Positions 44,363-55,802 of a stretch of 64,000 bases of DNA are shown one piece after another. The notes under the pieces are model-generated. The model was not told the DNA's origin and made no database searches. It saw nothing but the letters and a program-made list of their open reading frames with translations. The position numbers and the translations under genes are program-made. Position 1 is the stretch's first letter; each line of letters opens with the position of its first letter. The DNA comes from Craterostigma plantagineum (taxonomy: Eukaryota; Streptophyta; Magnoliopsida; Lamiales; Linderniaceae): the NCBI GenBank assembly GCA_027422505.1, contig JAPQWV010000299.1, forward strand, positions 496,001 to 560,000, written 5' to 3'.

Positions 44363-45787
44363 TTATCGTTCGTCATAGCTCCTCGTCGTTGGGTACGTAT
44401 AGTCGGTTCTTGTATAACAAGGTTCCATCTGCCCGGTTTCGAAGTCTTCGGGTAGTGCATCCTTCGCCTTTAGGTAAAATTCATCCTCTTCTTGTGCTTT
44501 TCTGATTCGTTCTAGCAACGTAGGTTGTAGAGTCAACGTTGCTAGTCTCGCTTCAATTTCGCCTAAGTCAACCACTTCTACTCCAAGTCTGTGCAACTCC
44601 GTGTTTATCGCCTTTCGACTGAGCGCGTCTGCGACTACGTTTGCTTTGCCCGGATGATAACTGATAACGCAGTCGTAGTCTTTTATGAGTTCCAGCCATC
44701 TTCGCTGTCTCATATTCAGCTCTTCCTGGGTGAAGAAATATTTCAGACTCTTATGGTCTGTGAAAATTTCGCACCTTTCTCCATAGAGATAGTGTCGCCA
44801 TATCTTTAAGGCAAACACGACTGCTGCAAGCTCTAGGTCGTGGGTCAGATAGTTCTTTTCATATTCTTTCACCTGTCTTGAAGCGTAGGCGATAACCTTT
44901 CCATTTTGCATTAGCACACATCCTAGGCCGTTCTTCGAAGCGTCGCTATAGACTGAGAATCCTCCCGTTCCCGATGGTATCGTTAGAATGGGAGCAGAAG
45001 TGAGTCGCTTCTTCAGTTCCTGAAAGCTCTGTTTGCACGCTTCAGACCACTTGAAAGGTACATTCTTCCTGGGCAAGTTAGTCAGCGTTGAGGCGATGCT
45101 AGAGAAGTCAGCTATGAACTTACGGTAATATCCCGCAAGTCCTAGAAAACTTCGAACCTCGGTCGGAGTAGTCGGTCGTGGCCAATTGTTCACGGCCTCA
45201 ATCTTACTCAGGTCCACAGAGATTCCATTCCCAAAAATCACGTTTCCCAAGAAAGCTACTTGATCGAGCCAAAATTCGCATTTCTTGAATTTGGCGTAGA
45301 GTTGTTTCTTTCGCAGAATTCCTAAGACGATTCGTAAATGATTTCCGTGCTCTTCCTTCGTCTTAGAATAGATCAGGATATCGTCAATAAAGACGATCAC
45401 AAAGTGATCGAGATAGTCTTTGAAGACCCGGTTCATAAGATCCATGAATGCAGCTGGGGCGTTAGTCAGTCCGAAGGGCATGACCAAAAATTCATAATGG
45501 CCGTACCTCGTACTGAATGTAGTTTTAGGAACATCTGTCTCCCTGATCTTTAACTGATGGTATCCCGAACGGAGATCGATTTTCGAGAATATCGTAGCAC
45601 CCTGTAGTTGGTCAAATAGATCATCGATCCTCGGCAACGGGTATTTATTCTTGATCGTGATCTTGTTCAACTCTCGATAGTCGATACACAACCGCAATGA
45701 CCCATCCTTTTTCCGTACAAATAGGACTGGTGCTCCCCACGGTGAGAAACTGGGTTGGATAAACCCTTTCTGCAACAGGTCCTCCAA
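44363..45787 (-). pseudogene. Gypsy reverse transcriptase and RNase H
   Basis: A 474-codon frame. RT blocks are [68 protein letters not shown] (catalytic FIDD intact) and [15 protein letters not shown]. RNase H blocks are [36 protein letters not shown] and [32 protein letters not shown] is complete. One stop at about 45,788-45,796 separates it from the upstream frame, and a frameshift near 44,400 cuts the tether to integrase. This is the best preserved enzyme of the outer element. Confidence 0.9.
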
Positions 45788-45796
45788 TTGTTCTTT

Positions 45797-46815
45797 TCAT
45801 TCCTTCAATTCATTGGGCGCTAGCCGATATGGAGCTTTAGAGATTGGGGCGGACCCCGGCATCAGATCTATCATGAACTGTATTTCTCGATCAGGGGGTA
45901 ACCCCGGGAGATCATCGGGAAATACATTGGTAAATTCGTTGACTATCGGCACATCTTTCAGTTCTTGCTGAGGTAACTCCTCCGCCTTCACCGCATACAC
46001 GAGATAAGACTCATAACCGGATCTCAATAGTCGTTGAGCCTTCATCGCAGAGATTCGTGAAATACGATTCGAATTAACTTTACCCGAAATAGTAAACATC
46101 TCTTCCTCGGGCAGTTGAAATTTTACGACCTTTTTGTTGCAATCTATGATGGCTCTATATTTCGAAAGCCAATCCATCCCAAAGATAACATCATAGTCGT
46201 TTATTGGGATCACAATCAGGTCGACGCTCAAAACTCTACCCTCAATGTTAACGGAGCATCCTTCCAGCACTTGGTTAGTGCACGTTGGATCACCGTGTGG
46301 TAAAGTAACTATGTAATTGCATTCAGATAAGGTAGGAGGGACTCCCACCTTTTTCACATACTTGGCCGACACGAACGAATGTGTGGCCCCAGAGTCAATT
46401 AACACAGAAGTGGGCATGTTATAGATAGTCAACGTACCCGTTACTACAGAAGGATTCGCTTCGGCCTCCTCATTAGTTAGAGTAAAAACTCGTGCTGGGA
46501 CCGGAGGGGGTCGAATCAACGATCGGTTCAGAACTTGAGGCACATTAGCGTTGCAGTTCCGTGCGTAGTGTCCGGATTTGGTCTTGGCCCATAACACGCA
46601 CATCGGAAACATTGTGGGGTCGGATTTGGTCTTGGCCCATAACACGCACCGGAATGGTAGCGTCCACACTGTCGACATTGAGTTGCAGCACCTGGGGGTC
46701 GGTTCGGAATGTTGAATGATCCTTGATTCGGCCTTGGCCTCCAATTCTGTTGGCCCGGCTGGTTTCCGCGAAAATTTGGCGCCTTTCCAAAGAACTGGCG
46801 TTTCTGATTCCCTCC
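45797..46815 (-). pseudogene. Gypsy gag end and protease
   Basis: The gag end retains a scrambled zinc-knuckle region (VLWAKTKSGHYARNC) with a local duplication of about 65 bp (near 46,565-46,645), then VFTLTNEEAEANPSVVTGTL. The protease has SVLIDSGATHSFVSAKYV with the active DSG, and DVIFGMDWLSKYRAIIDC. It leads into the RT start (DLPGLPPDREIQFMIDLMPG). It begins at the solo LTR boundary; earlier gag is at 54,899-55,640. Confidence 0.8.
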
Positions 46816-46820
46816 TCCTT
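46816..46820. repeat. Target-site duplication TCCTT (left)
   Basis: Repeated at 54,894-54,898 beyond the solo LTR. Confidence 0.85.
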
Positions 46821-47650
46821 TGTGGCGCCCCGCCTTCCACCACTACATTCTTAACTAGTCTACGCGACTAATATCCTAATAATGACATGGATCGTATGAA
46901 ATTTCGGATAAAATTTTTCCTTTCATAAAAAGGAATCGTAACGGTTTCTACAAAATTATCGTGGGTCCTATCTACATAGGAAAGCGCGCATGCAGGTCAA
47001 AATAAATCTATCTACTGGGCCTCCACGAGGTCGCATCCATGCACACACTTCCATCTCAAAAGCCCTCGGAAGCTTCAAAAGTTGGCCTCGCCGTGAAAAT
47101 GATCACGTACCGTGATCGCGGAGTCCTACAACACATAAAAACGTGGAATGAGCTTATAAAGCTCAGTAAGTGAAAACCATGCATGCAATGCACGTGACCT
47201 AAATAGCGAAGGCATTCACGCCAATGCTATTGACTTCTCTCATCCTTCTCGTTCATTGACTTCATATTTGGGCCCCTTCGGCTTTCAATCTTACTATGCA
47301 CCATATAGAGCTCAAACCCCTAAGGGTATAATTAAGTGGCAGTACACACACTGGGAGGCTAAACCAGAGTACTCCATTTGTGCTTATCCGTATGGTGCCT
47401 TTCAATCCCAATATGGTCCACACTGAGAGGCTACTAATGCCTTTCAATCCCAATGCGTTCCCATTGAGAGGCTAACCCGGGCACACAAATTTCGTTTAAC
47501 CTAAGGCGCCTTTCCATCCCAATGCGGTCTGACACACGGGCGCTTCTCACTGGTAGCTTAGTACGAGGTCGCCAACACTCGAGGTTCCCTCGGTGCCGCT
47601 CATTCCCTCGAGTCGCATCCTCCAGGTTGCATCTCCCGCTACGGGGTATT

Positions 47651-47930
47651 TACCTGTCTCTCGTGAATCAGGCAGTCTGCCTCGTGAATCGCCGTAATAC
47701 ATATATATCTGCCTCTCGTGAATCAGGCAGTCGGCCTCGTGAATCGCCATAATATATTTATTTACCTGCCTCTCGTGAATCAGGAAGTCGGCCTCGTGAA
47801 TCTCCGTAATACATATATACCTGCCTCTCGTGAATCAGGCAGTCGGCTTCGTGAATCGCCGTAATATTTATATTCCTGCCTCTCGTGAATCAGGGAGTCG
47901 GCCTCGTGAATCGCCGTAATATTTAGGTAG
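47651..47930. repeat. Five tandem units of about 56 bp
   Basis: Units start near 47,651, 47,709, 47,765, 47,820 and 47,875. Each reads CCTGCCTCTCGTGAATCAGG, then AGTCGGCCTCGTGAATCGCC and an AT-rich tail. Each also holds two internal copies of CTCGTGAATC. Confidence 0.9.
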
Positions 47931-50062
47931 CATAGAAGAGCCGTGACTCATCATTGAGTCGACACAAATGCCTATATCGGCAAATATACCTCGCTCACAG
48001 GCGATCTTATACTCATGCACGCTATCTTCCTGACTCTCATACTAGTCGTGCGTGCATATGCTCATGCCATGAGTATGCGTGTCATGTCATAATATCATGT
48101 AATTAAATCATGCGTGTCATGTAACGCAAATAATTCACGTAGGAAGTCACATAAATTCACATAAACATATAACACATAATTTCATGCACATAAGAGTTAT
48201 GTGTTGTAGTTGCGATTTCCACTTACCTGGTATCCTTAGATATTAGTTTATCGGTAAGTCGCTAACCTTCAAACCCTAAATATAGGAACATATAAAATTA
48301 GAGTTTGTTAATCTAATTATAACTTCACGAAATTGGCTTAATTTGAAAACCCTAGTTTCGACTTTTATGGGGTTTGAAACCCTAAATTTTAGAACACCTT
48401 GACTTGAATTGAAAAGTATTATTTCGTGATCTTATTAGACATAGTTCTACATTAATTTAATAGTACATAACATTTCGAAATCAACCTAGAAGTGGATCTC
48501 GACCTGGAACTCGAAATCAATTATGGGATTGCGAAGTGAATTCTAAAGATAGATTCCGATATGTGAGAGATAATTCTTGAGTTTGGTTATGACTTCCATA
48601 AATCTCGAAATGGATGATCTCGAGATGTGCTATCGACATTACATATAAGGATTTCAAAGTTCATTTCAAGGGTGAAACTCGATATGTTACTCTAGGATCT
48701 CGAAGTAGTATATACATGCACTCGAGATTGATTAAACCATACACATAGATTTCAGAGATTTCGACATATATTCCGAATTTTATCTCGAGATGCTGAGTTT
48801 TAACTCGACATTTTCCTATCTTCCACCGAAACTTCTTATATCTGAAATTATTAATATATTCAATTCCCTCGAAGGCCATTCTTTCTCATTGGAAATCAAC
48901 TTAGCCTCTAAATTCAGTCGATAGTTATCTCCTAACAAATTTTACACTTTATACTATCCATAGGATAGTTAAGGTATCATCTCTAATATCTTAGGTACAA
49001 AGGTTGATGCTGAAAATCCTATCGACTAATAAGAATCACTATTAAGTTTGATGCCCGAAACTATTTTCCACTTAAGAATTATAAATCCATCTTATATCTA
49101 CTTTACTCGTAACTCACCTAGGTATTCCAGGTTTTAAATCCCTAGTATTTCATTTACTCTTGGTTCTTCCTGTTAGAAAGCAACTCCAATCTTATAAATT
49201 TTCAGACGTAAGCCTATACAAGTCTAAACAACTATGTTTGCGTGATCTATAAAGTTAGGGTTTAAATATATATCTATGTCTGATTATATACAAAATTTCA
49301 TGCTTAAAGCTTCCTAAGACATGCTAATTCATACTTTAAATACGTAAAAGCCATAGTAATAATTTATACCTCTTTTTTTTAAGATCAAGGAGATGAGAGA
49401 ACCTCTGTTCGAAGCTTTCCTTTTTCTTGTTATTTGAATGTCAAATGCCTTCTAATGGAAATAATTCTTTTATTAAGCTTTGCGACATCAACATGTTTTA
49501 TTAATACATATCTTCAATTGAGTAATATCTATTATTATATTATTATGATTAGCTTCCTTCATCGTTAGGTTTTCCTTTTTAGACTCAATTTGAGTTTCCA
49601 GTACTTAATTTGATCAAATAATACATGTTGAATGTTGACCGAAATTTCCACACCGTGCTAAGCCATATGTTGATTTAATTTTAAATATAATCAATCATTG
49701 CACATACAACAATCGGCCGATTTCTTATTTCCCTTGTTCTTAGCGATTTTAGTAATTACATACAAGGAAATCGATCGAGTCCTCATTAGTTCCATGAATG
49801 TTTACTTTATAAGCCCTCAAATCGATCGAAACCTACTCCCTTAAGGTTAATTTAATTTTCTATACTACCCCTACAATCGGCCGATTCTTGATTAGCATTT
49901 ACCATCGCTCGATTTCATGTTGCTTACTCGGCGATTCTAGGTCTTATAAACATAGGAATCTATCGAATTTTTTTTTTTGGTAGAATGATCTGATTCATTT
50001 ACCACAAGCAAACCATACTTACATTGTACACACTAAAACAGACAAATACGCACGCACATCAA

Positions 50063-50797
50063 TTATTGAAATGGGTACAAACTAATACGGGAAATCAAGT
50101 CTACTCCAGTCGCATTCTTCATGTGGGCAAGTGATCTTATTCTCCATTTCATTTCTTGCGCAACAATATGGAATACCTGATCCTCAGATTGCTCCCCCAT
50201 GCCATGCATTCGCCGGTTCCTCTCCCTCCAAATCTGGTAAGCCATCGAAGTAAAACAAGCAATACTAATTCGAGTTGTCAGCTTCTTCTTGCCCCCCATA
50301 CACCTAAGCCAACTCTCCATTTCAGCAAAAGTATGAAAGGGTACCTGGGAATTCATCCATTCTGCAACTCTCATGACCACCTTTTTACTGAATGGGCATT
50401 CCAAGAACAAGTGCTCCACTGATTCCTGACTCAATCCACACATCCTACACTTTTTGCTCTCAAGTACCACCCCCCATTTGTCTAGTCTGTCTAAGGTTAG
50501 TAACCGTTTCTGCAGCATTAACCACAAGAAAAATGCATGCTTAGGTAAATTAATCCTGTTCCAAACAGCTTTGCTAAGCTGGAAATTAGGTCTGTCTCCT
50601 TTGAGCCAAGTGTAACCCGAGCTAACAGAGTATGTGCCGTCTCCAGCAGGCCTCCATGTCCTACCCACATACCCTGCCCGAAATTTTTCTTTCAGCCTAT
50701 GAAGCTTTTTTCCAGTGCCAACTAGAGTCCGCAGCAGGTTTTGAAATCCCAAAAACACACTCCTTTCAAGTACACCACGTTGATCCATTTGATCCAA
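50063..50797 (-). pseudogene. LINE ORF2 C-terminal part, zf-RVT zinc-binding domain
   Basis: Trp- and Cys-rich region: WRPAGDGTYSVSSGYTWL, LPKHAFFLWLMLQKRLLTLD, CRMCGLSQESVEHLFLECPF. This matches the zinc-binding domain found after RT in plant L1 elements. Out of frame with the RT part (break within about 50,722-50,797). A conserved IWRERNRRMHG block ends it. No RNase H motif is seen. Confidence 0.8.
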
Positions 50798-52199
50798 AGT
50801 GAATCAGCATCCAATGTGATATCCCATATGTGTTTGCCTGCGAGAGCTTGGTTCCAAGTCACACAATCCCGCAGACTTAGACCTCCCTTAGTCTTTGAGG
50901 AACATACCTGATCCCAGTTGACAAGGGGTACAGCTGAGCCTCTCTCCTTTTTCCCCCACAAAAATTCCTTACATATTCTATCAATTTCCTTAGTGACTGC
51001 CGTAGGAAGCAGAAATATAGCTCCCCAGTACCCGTGGATAGCTAGGAGAACCGAGTTGATAAGGCATAGTCTTCCAGCATAAGACAGGTTACGGGTCGAC
51101 CAGCATTGTATTCTGGAGGTGATCTTCTGCACCAATGTTTGACAAGAGCTCCTTGTCCATTTGGTTGGAGATATAGGGACACCTAGATATCTCATGGGAT
51201 AATTTCCTAACTGGAATCCAGTAATGTCCAGAATCTGATCTCTAGTGGCCTGAGGAACACCCGCAACATAGATGCTAGATTTCTGTTTATTGGCCTCAAG
51301 ACCAGAGGTCTCCTTGAAATGGTCTAACTCCTCCTTGATCACCTTGACTGTTTCTGATTTTCCTTTGCAGAAAATCATCAAGTCCCGGCAAAACAGAGAT
51401 TTACAAGGTTTACTTGCTTACAGTGTGGATGGTACCTGAACCGAGGATCAGCAGTAGCTAGTTGCAATTTCCTCGAGAAGTACTCCATAGCTATCACAAA
51501 CAATAGAGGGGATATGGGATCCCCTTGCCTAATTCCCTTGGCAGCTGAGAAGCTTTCAGCCAAGCTCCCATTAATGGCAATGCTATAGGACACAGTCTTC
51601 ACACATTCCATTATCCATAAGACATATTTCATGGGAAACTTCAACAAGCAAAGCCAACTTTGTAGGAACTCCCAATCTAATGAATCATATGCTTTCTTGA
51701 TGTCAACCTTCATGAGGACCCGTGCTGAGGTATTCTTCCTGTTATATAGCCTAAGTAAGTCTTGGCATAAAAGTATATTATGCACTATAGATCTCCCTGC
51801 CACAAATGCATTTTGGTTGGCTTGGATGAGCTTGGGCAGCAGATGTTTCAGCCTGATACATAACAATTTTGATATACACTTATATATCGTGTTGCAACAT
51901 GCAATTGGTCTAAAGTCTGCAGCTGAGACAGGGCTTGCTGTTTTGGGAATGAGGCACAACACAGTATTATTGATTCTGGGATAAAGCTTGCCTGTGTGAA
52001 AGAATTCCAGAATAGCATCCGTTGTGTGTTCACCCACCACACTCCAGGCATGATTGAAAAAACCACTGTTATAACCATCCGGGCCGGGGGCTACATCCTC
52101 ATGAATAGATTTCATCACTGTTTGTATTTCATTTCTGCTGAAAGGCTTGAGAAGAGACAGTTGATCAGCCAGGCTGAGGGTATAGCCAACAGACCCCAC
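50722..52199 (-). pseudogene. LINE ORF2 reverse transcriptase
   Basis: RT blocks are FSRNEIQTVMKSI, APGPDGYNSGFF, FRPIACCNTIYKCISKLL, NQNAFVAGRSIVHNILL, KVDIKKAYDSLDWEFLQ and GIRQGDPISPLLFVIAMEYF. A one-base frameshift then falls exactly at the catalytic loop (after LCFA near 51,385), removing the double-Asp motif from the frame. The other frame carries on with MIFCKGKSETVKVIKEEL and YLGVPISPTKW. The enzyme therefore cannot be active. Confidence 0.85.
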
Positions 52200-53519
52200 T
52201 CTCTGATCCAGCTTCAGCCTACTAACCTTCTGTTTTCCAAGTAGTTCCTTGTAGTAGTTAACAGAGTGATTTTGTATACCTACCTAGTCCACTATAGTGT
52301 CTCCTTTCTGATCTAGTATAGAGGACACTCTATTCCTGTAAGTTCTGACCTTAAGCACAGCATGGAAATATGAAGAGTTTTGGTCTCCCTTATCCAGCCA
52401 CTTGACTTTGGCTTTCTGCTTCAGGTACTTAGTGTTAGCCACACTTAGGAATTTGTAGTCCATTCTGATCCTTTCTTCTTCCTCCAACAGTGCAGAGTTC
52501 ATTGGATCAGAGTTGAATGCTATTTGACAGTCCTCTAGCTGGCATTTCACAACCTCTGTTCTAGTGCTTATGTTGGCAAAGGTTGTCCTGTTTAGAGTTT
52601 TCAAGGGTCCACGAAGTCTCAGCAAGTTACTACATAAACTCCTCATAGCAGATCCAGGGAGTCTATGCCACTGTTGTCCCACAATTTGCAAGAACTCAGG
52701 AGCTAAGCACCACATATTGAAAAATTTAAATGGTCTCTTGGTATCAGCAGGTCTACTCAGGTCCCTTAACAGGATGGGAGTGTGGTCAGACACCCCCTCA
52801 GGCAGGAATGTGGCCAAAACATTACTGAATTTATCAATCCATGGCATGTTAGCTAGTGCCCAGTCTATTCTGCTCCATATTCTTTTGGCACCCCCTTGTT
52901 TGTTGGACCACGTGAAGTGGCAGCCGCTTCTCTTTATTTCCTCCAGCTGACACAGTTGGGCACATTGATTAAAGCCCAGGAACTCCTTCGCTTGGATAGC
53001 ATTACCTCCTATTCTGTCCTCGAAGCCCCTTATATTGTTGAAGTCACCCCACATCAGCCATGGATCTTGCAAAGATTGACCAATCTGTGTAACAGCTTCC
53101 CATAATGGATCTCTGGCATGGAGCTCGTTATAACCATACACACATGTGATGTAAGATACTAGCGAGTTATTCTCCAACAGTCTGAAATGTATATGTTGAG
53201 CAGATTTTGAAATAGGCTCCACAGCAATCCCTCCTCTCCACAAGACCACAATACGACCATTAGGATGTTCCCTCAGGTTATGACAGAATTCCCAACCCCT
53301 AAACACCTGTTTTAATACCCAGTCCACTTGACCTGCTTTGATTTTTGTTTCTAACAGACATAGTAAATTGATCCTGTATCTACTGCAGAAGAGGGAGACC
53401 TCTCTCTGCTTGGCGGGGCCATTTAGACCCCTGACATTCCAAATGGCCGCTTTATCCATGGTCTCGGCCATGGCCCTTCTGCTTGGAAGGGGTACCCCAT
53501 GGTCCCAGTTTTTTCCCAT
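52200..53519 (-). pseudogene. LINE ORF2 endonuclease (APE type)
   Basis: The frame from 53,519 to 52,284 contains IWNVRGLNGPAKQREV, LLCLLETKIK, VYGYNE, WGDFNNIRGFEDRIGG and VSDHTPILL, the Asn, Glu, Tyr, Asp/Asn and Asp-His positions of apurinic-type endonucleases that nick target DNA. One in-frame TAG at about 52,281-52,283 separates it from the linker to RT; the linker stays in frame. Overlaps the end of ORF1 by about 68 bp in another frame. Confidence 0.85.
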
Positions 53520-54537
53520 GTTCCTCCATTTGAACCATGTCAGCCCAACTATCAGCAGTTACACCTCCCTCACCAGTCTGATCTGGGGGCTTTTGGGTCT
53601 GTATCCTCTCCAGGTTCTTATCCCTGTCTTGAACAGGAGGGGATTTGACCTGAGACCCCACTGGGCATCCCTCCTTACTAATAGGGGGACTCACATTCTT
53701 GGTTGCCAACACATCAGAAGGAGCTGCAGCATCAGCATTTGATTTTGGCCCAGGCTTCCAAGTTTGTTTGATCCCCATCCTACAGACATTCTCCTCATGC
53801 CCGTACTTACCACACTTCAAGCACCGCACCGGTTTCCATTCATAAGTGATTTGCTGCTCCATAAGCTGACCTTTCTCATTAACAAATTGAATGCTATCCT
53901 TAAGTGGTTGACTCAGATTCACCTCCACCAGGACTCTAGCGTAATGTATTCGTTCTTTCTTCCTGGTACAGCTATCAGTCATGATAGGCCTACCAACCAA
54001 GCTAGATAGCCTGCTGAGGGTTTTGAGTCCCCAGTACTTTAGCTCGAGCTGAGGTAATTGGATCCAGATTGGCACACTTTCAACACCAACCTTGTTGAGT
54101 TGAGTGTCCTCAGTCCAAGGAACTAATACCACAGGCTTCTTGTCAAAATGTAAAATCTGCGTCTGCAAGATGGTATCCCTGGCCTCAACACTTTCAAATC
54201 TGGCCAGGAAGAGCCCTTGTCGCACCTGCCACACGTTCACCAGCCCGAGTTTCTCCCATTTGCGCTTTAGGAATCCAGCCATGACACGATATGGCGGATT
54301 TGATCCCAACACGTAGCACAGCACTGCTGCATTCCAGTGCCTCACTTCCTCCTGGATTTCCTCTATTTCGATTGTGCCAATCGTATTATCTCCCTCAGTA
54401 ACAGGTTCAATGTACTCGAGGCAGTTGTCCTGCTCCTGAAGGATTCTCGCGCTGAAATCTCCCCACTGGGTAGGAATCTTATGAGATTTGTTCAGATTAA
54501 TTGATCGACCGACAGATTCCTCCAGAGTTGGCCACAC
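53452..54537 (-). CDS. LINE ORF1, gag-like RNA-binding protein (361 aa)
   Basis: Intact frame. The N-terminal part (about residues 60-200) resembles the DUF4283-type domain of plant LINE ORF1 proteins: AVLCYVLGSNPPYRVMAGFL, WQVRQGLFLARFESVEARDT, PVVLVPWTE and VPIWIQLPQLELKYW. One CCHC knuckle (CLKCGKYGHEENVC) follows near residue 240, then a Pro/Lys-rich tail. It would bind LINE RNA in ribonucleoprotein particles. The true start may lie slightly upstream of the first visible Met. Confidence 0.85.
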   Translation of the reverse strand: MWPTLEESVGRSINLNKSHKIPTQWGDFSARILQEQDNCLEYIEPVTEGDNTIGTIEIEEIQEEVRHWNAAVLCYVLGSNPPYRVMAGFLKRKWEKLGLVNVWQVRQGLFLARFESVEARDTILQTQILHFDKKPVVLVPWTEDTQLNKVGVESVPIWIQLPQLELKYWGLKTLSRLSSLVGRPIMTDSCTRKKERIHYARVLVEVNLSQPLKDSIQFVNEKGQLMEQQITYEWKPVRCLKCGKYGHEENVCRMGIKQTWKPGPKSNADAAAPSDVLATKNVSPPISKEGCPVGSQVKSPPVQDRDKNLERIQTQKPPDQTGEGGVTADSWADMVQMEEHGKKLGPWGTPSKQKGHGRDHG

Positions 54538-54893
54538 CTTCGCAGGCCATCCTATACTAATTCACTCTAGTCGATTCTTCTCTAAAGTTTCCATTGCATA
54601 TATATAAATGTATAAAATTTTCTAAGTCCTGAATTCATCACATAAGTCATAATTCCTAACACATATAGGAAATTATGCATCGCGTAGCATGTAAACATAT
54701 AGACACATAAATCACTTAAAGGAATACGAATATGAAAACATCGTATCCCACATTGAATTTAAATACTTTCATGTCAAAAATAATATTTTCACCCATAATC
54801 CTAGCTTCTTTATGCAATTATCTCAATATTATCTCTAATTAACTACCATTCATCGTTAATTATATTGTAAATCCAGTAACTACGGGTATTACA

Positions 54894-54898
54894 TCCTT
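54894..54898. repeat. Target-site duplication TCCTT (right)
   Basis: Matches 46,816-46,820. Confidence 0.85.
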
Positions 54899-55640
54899 GC
54901 TGCCCTTCCGTTCTCCGCTTTGCATCTTGAGCCTTTGTAATTCTAACCTCTGCCTGCTCATCTAGAATTGCACGTTCAGTGATACGGGCATAAGTCTTCC
55001 CTTCCGTATCGTACATACTTACGCTTCGGAAGATCTCGGGTTTGAGACCCTCCAAGAAACGTTCTATCTTTAGCTCGTCAGCGGCCACGATATGTGGCGC
55101 AAACCTAGACAATTGCTCAAATTTGCGGATGTAGTCTGCTACAGACATCCCTCCTTGTTTCAAATTGATAAACTCGTTCAGCTTCTGCGCTCGATCTGGC
55201 GCAGTAAAGTACTTGCCCCGAAAGAGCATTTTGAATCTATCCCAAGTCATAGTAGTGGGATCCTCGAGCACCTGAATGGTTCGCACCAGTAGCCCGCGTT
55301 CCCACGTAACATGAAGGTGGCACATGTCACCTTTTCAAGATCATGAAGATGACTGACGCGGAACATATTTTCAATAGTTCTGAGCCAATCCTCCGCGTAG
55401 GTAGGATCGGCAGCGTCCTCGAACGAAGGGGGTTTAACCTTTGGAACCTCTCCCCGACAGCTTCTACACGTTCTAGGCCCAGGGACGAGTGACGCTCCGA
55501 GGAATTTTTACGGTGGTTGAGGTCGTTAATCTGATTCGACGATCGGTTAATTGATGGATGGTGGAGCGGTCCTCATTCGGTGGGGATTCGGAACCCGCCC
55601 TACGACTAGTTTCGCCAACTTCTCTACGTGTCCTTAGCAT
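54899..55640 (-). pseudogene. Gypsy gag N-terminal part
   Basis: A probable start is the ATG at 55,640-55,638 (MLRTRREVGET). After several frameshifts the conserved gag core reads DPTTMTWDRFKMLFRGKYF, LNEFINLKQGGMSVADYIRK, FEQLSRFAPHIVAADELKIE and FLEGLKPEIFRSVSMY. It is cut at 54,899 by the solo LTR and resumes at 46,815. Confidence 0.8.
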
Positions 55641-55788
55641 TTTTAACTAGTTCTACAATCATTCATAGAAAGCATATATATGAAATAACACGTAATCGCA
55701 TAATCAATCATTTAAACTTATAGGCTAGGCTGGTTCTCCAGGCTTTTGAGTGGCAGTACATGGACAGTCTTCAGAATCTAAAGCCTAC

Positions 55789-55800
55789 GCTCTGATACCA
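55789..55800 (-). other. Primer binding site, initiator-Met tRNA
   Basis: TGGTATCAGAGC on the minus strand, 2 bp from the LTR end at 55,803. Confidence 0.9.
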
Positions 55801-55802
55801 CC

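Larger units (their letters stand above)
49970..54540 (-). mobile_element. Non-LTR retrotransposon (plant L1-like LINE)
   Basis: Two overlapping ORF regions (gag-like ORF1, then endonuclease plus RT) end in a 3' poly-A tail (T run at about 49,967-49,978 on the plus strand). Near full length, about 4.57 kb, with damage in ORF2. Inserted in the solo LTR. A target-site duplication could not be resolved by eye. Confidence 0.85.
46821..54893 (-). mobile_element. Solo LTR of a second gypsy family, containing a LINE
   Basis: On the plus strand it starts TGTGGCGCCCCG and ends GGGTATTACA (element orientation TGTAATACCCGTAG...). TCCTT duplications on both sides show a single insertion into gypsy gag. 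Without the LINE the LTR is about 3.5 kb. Its ends resemble the outer element's LTR, so the two families are related. No internal region. Confidence 0.85.

Noticed and set aside
49970..54540. Target-site duplication for the LINE.
   Set aside because: Candidate matches such as TCTATCGA versus TCTAGTCGA are too short and inexact to support.
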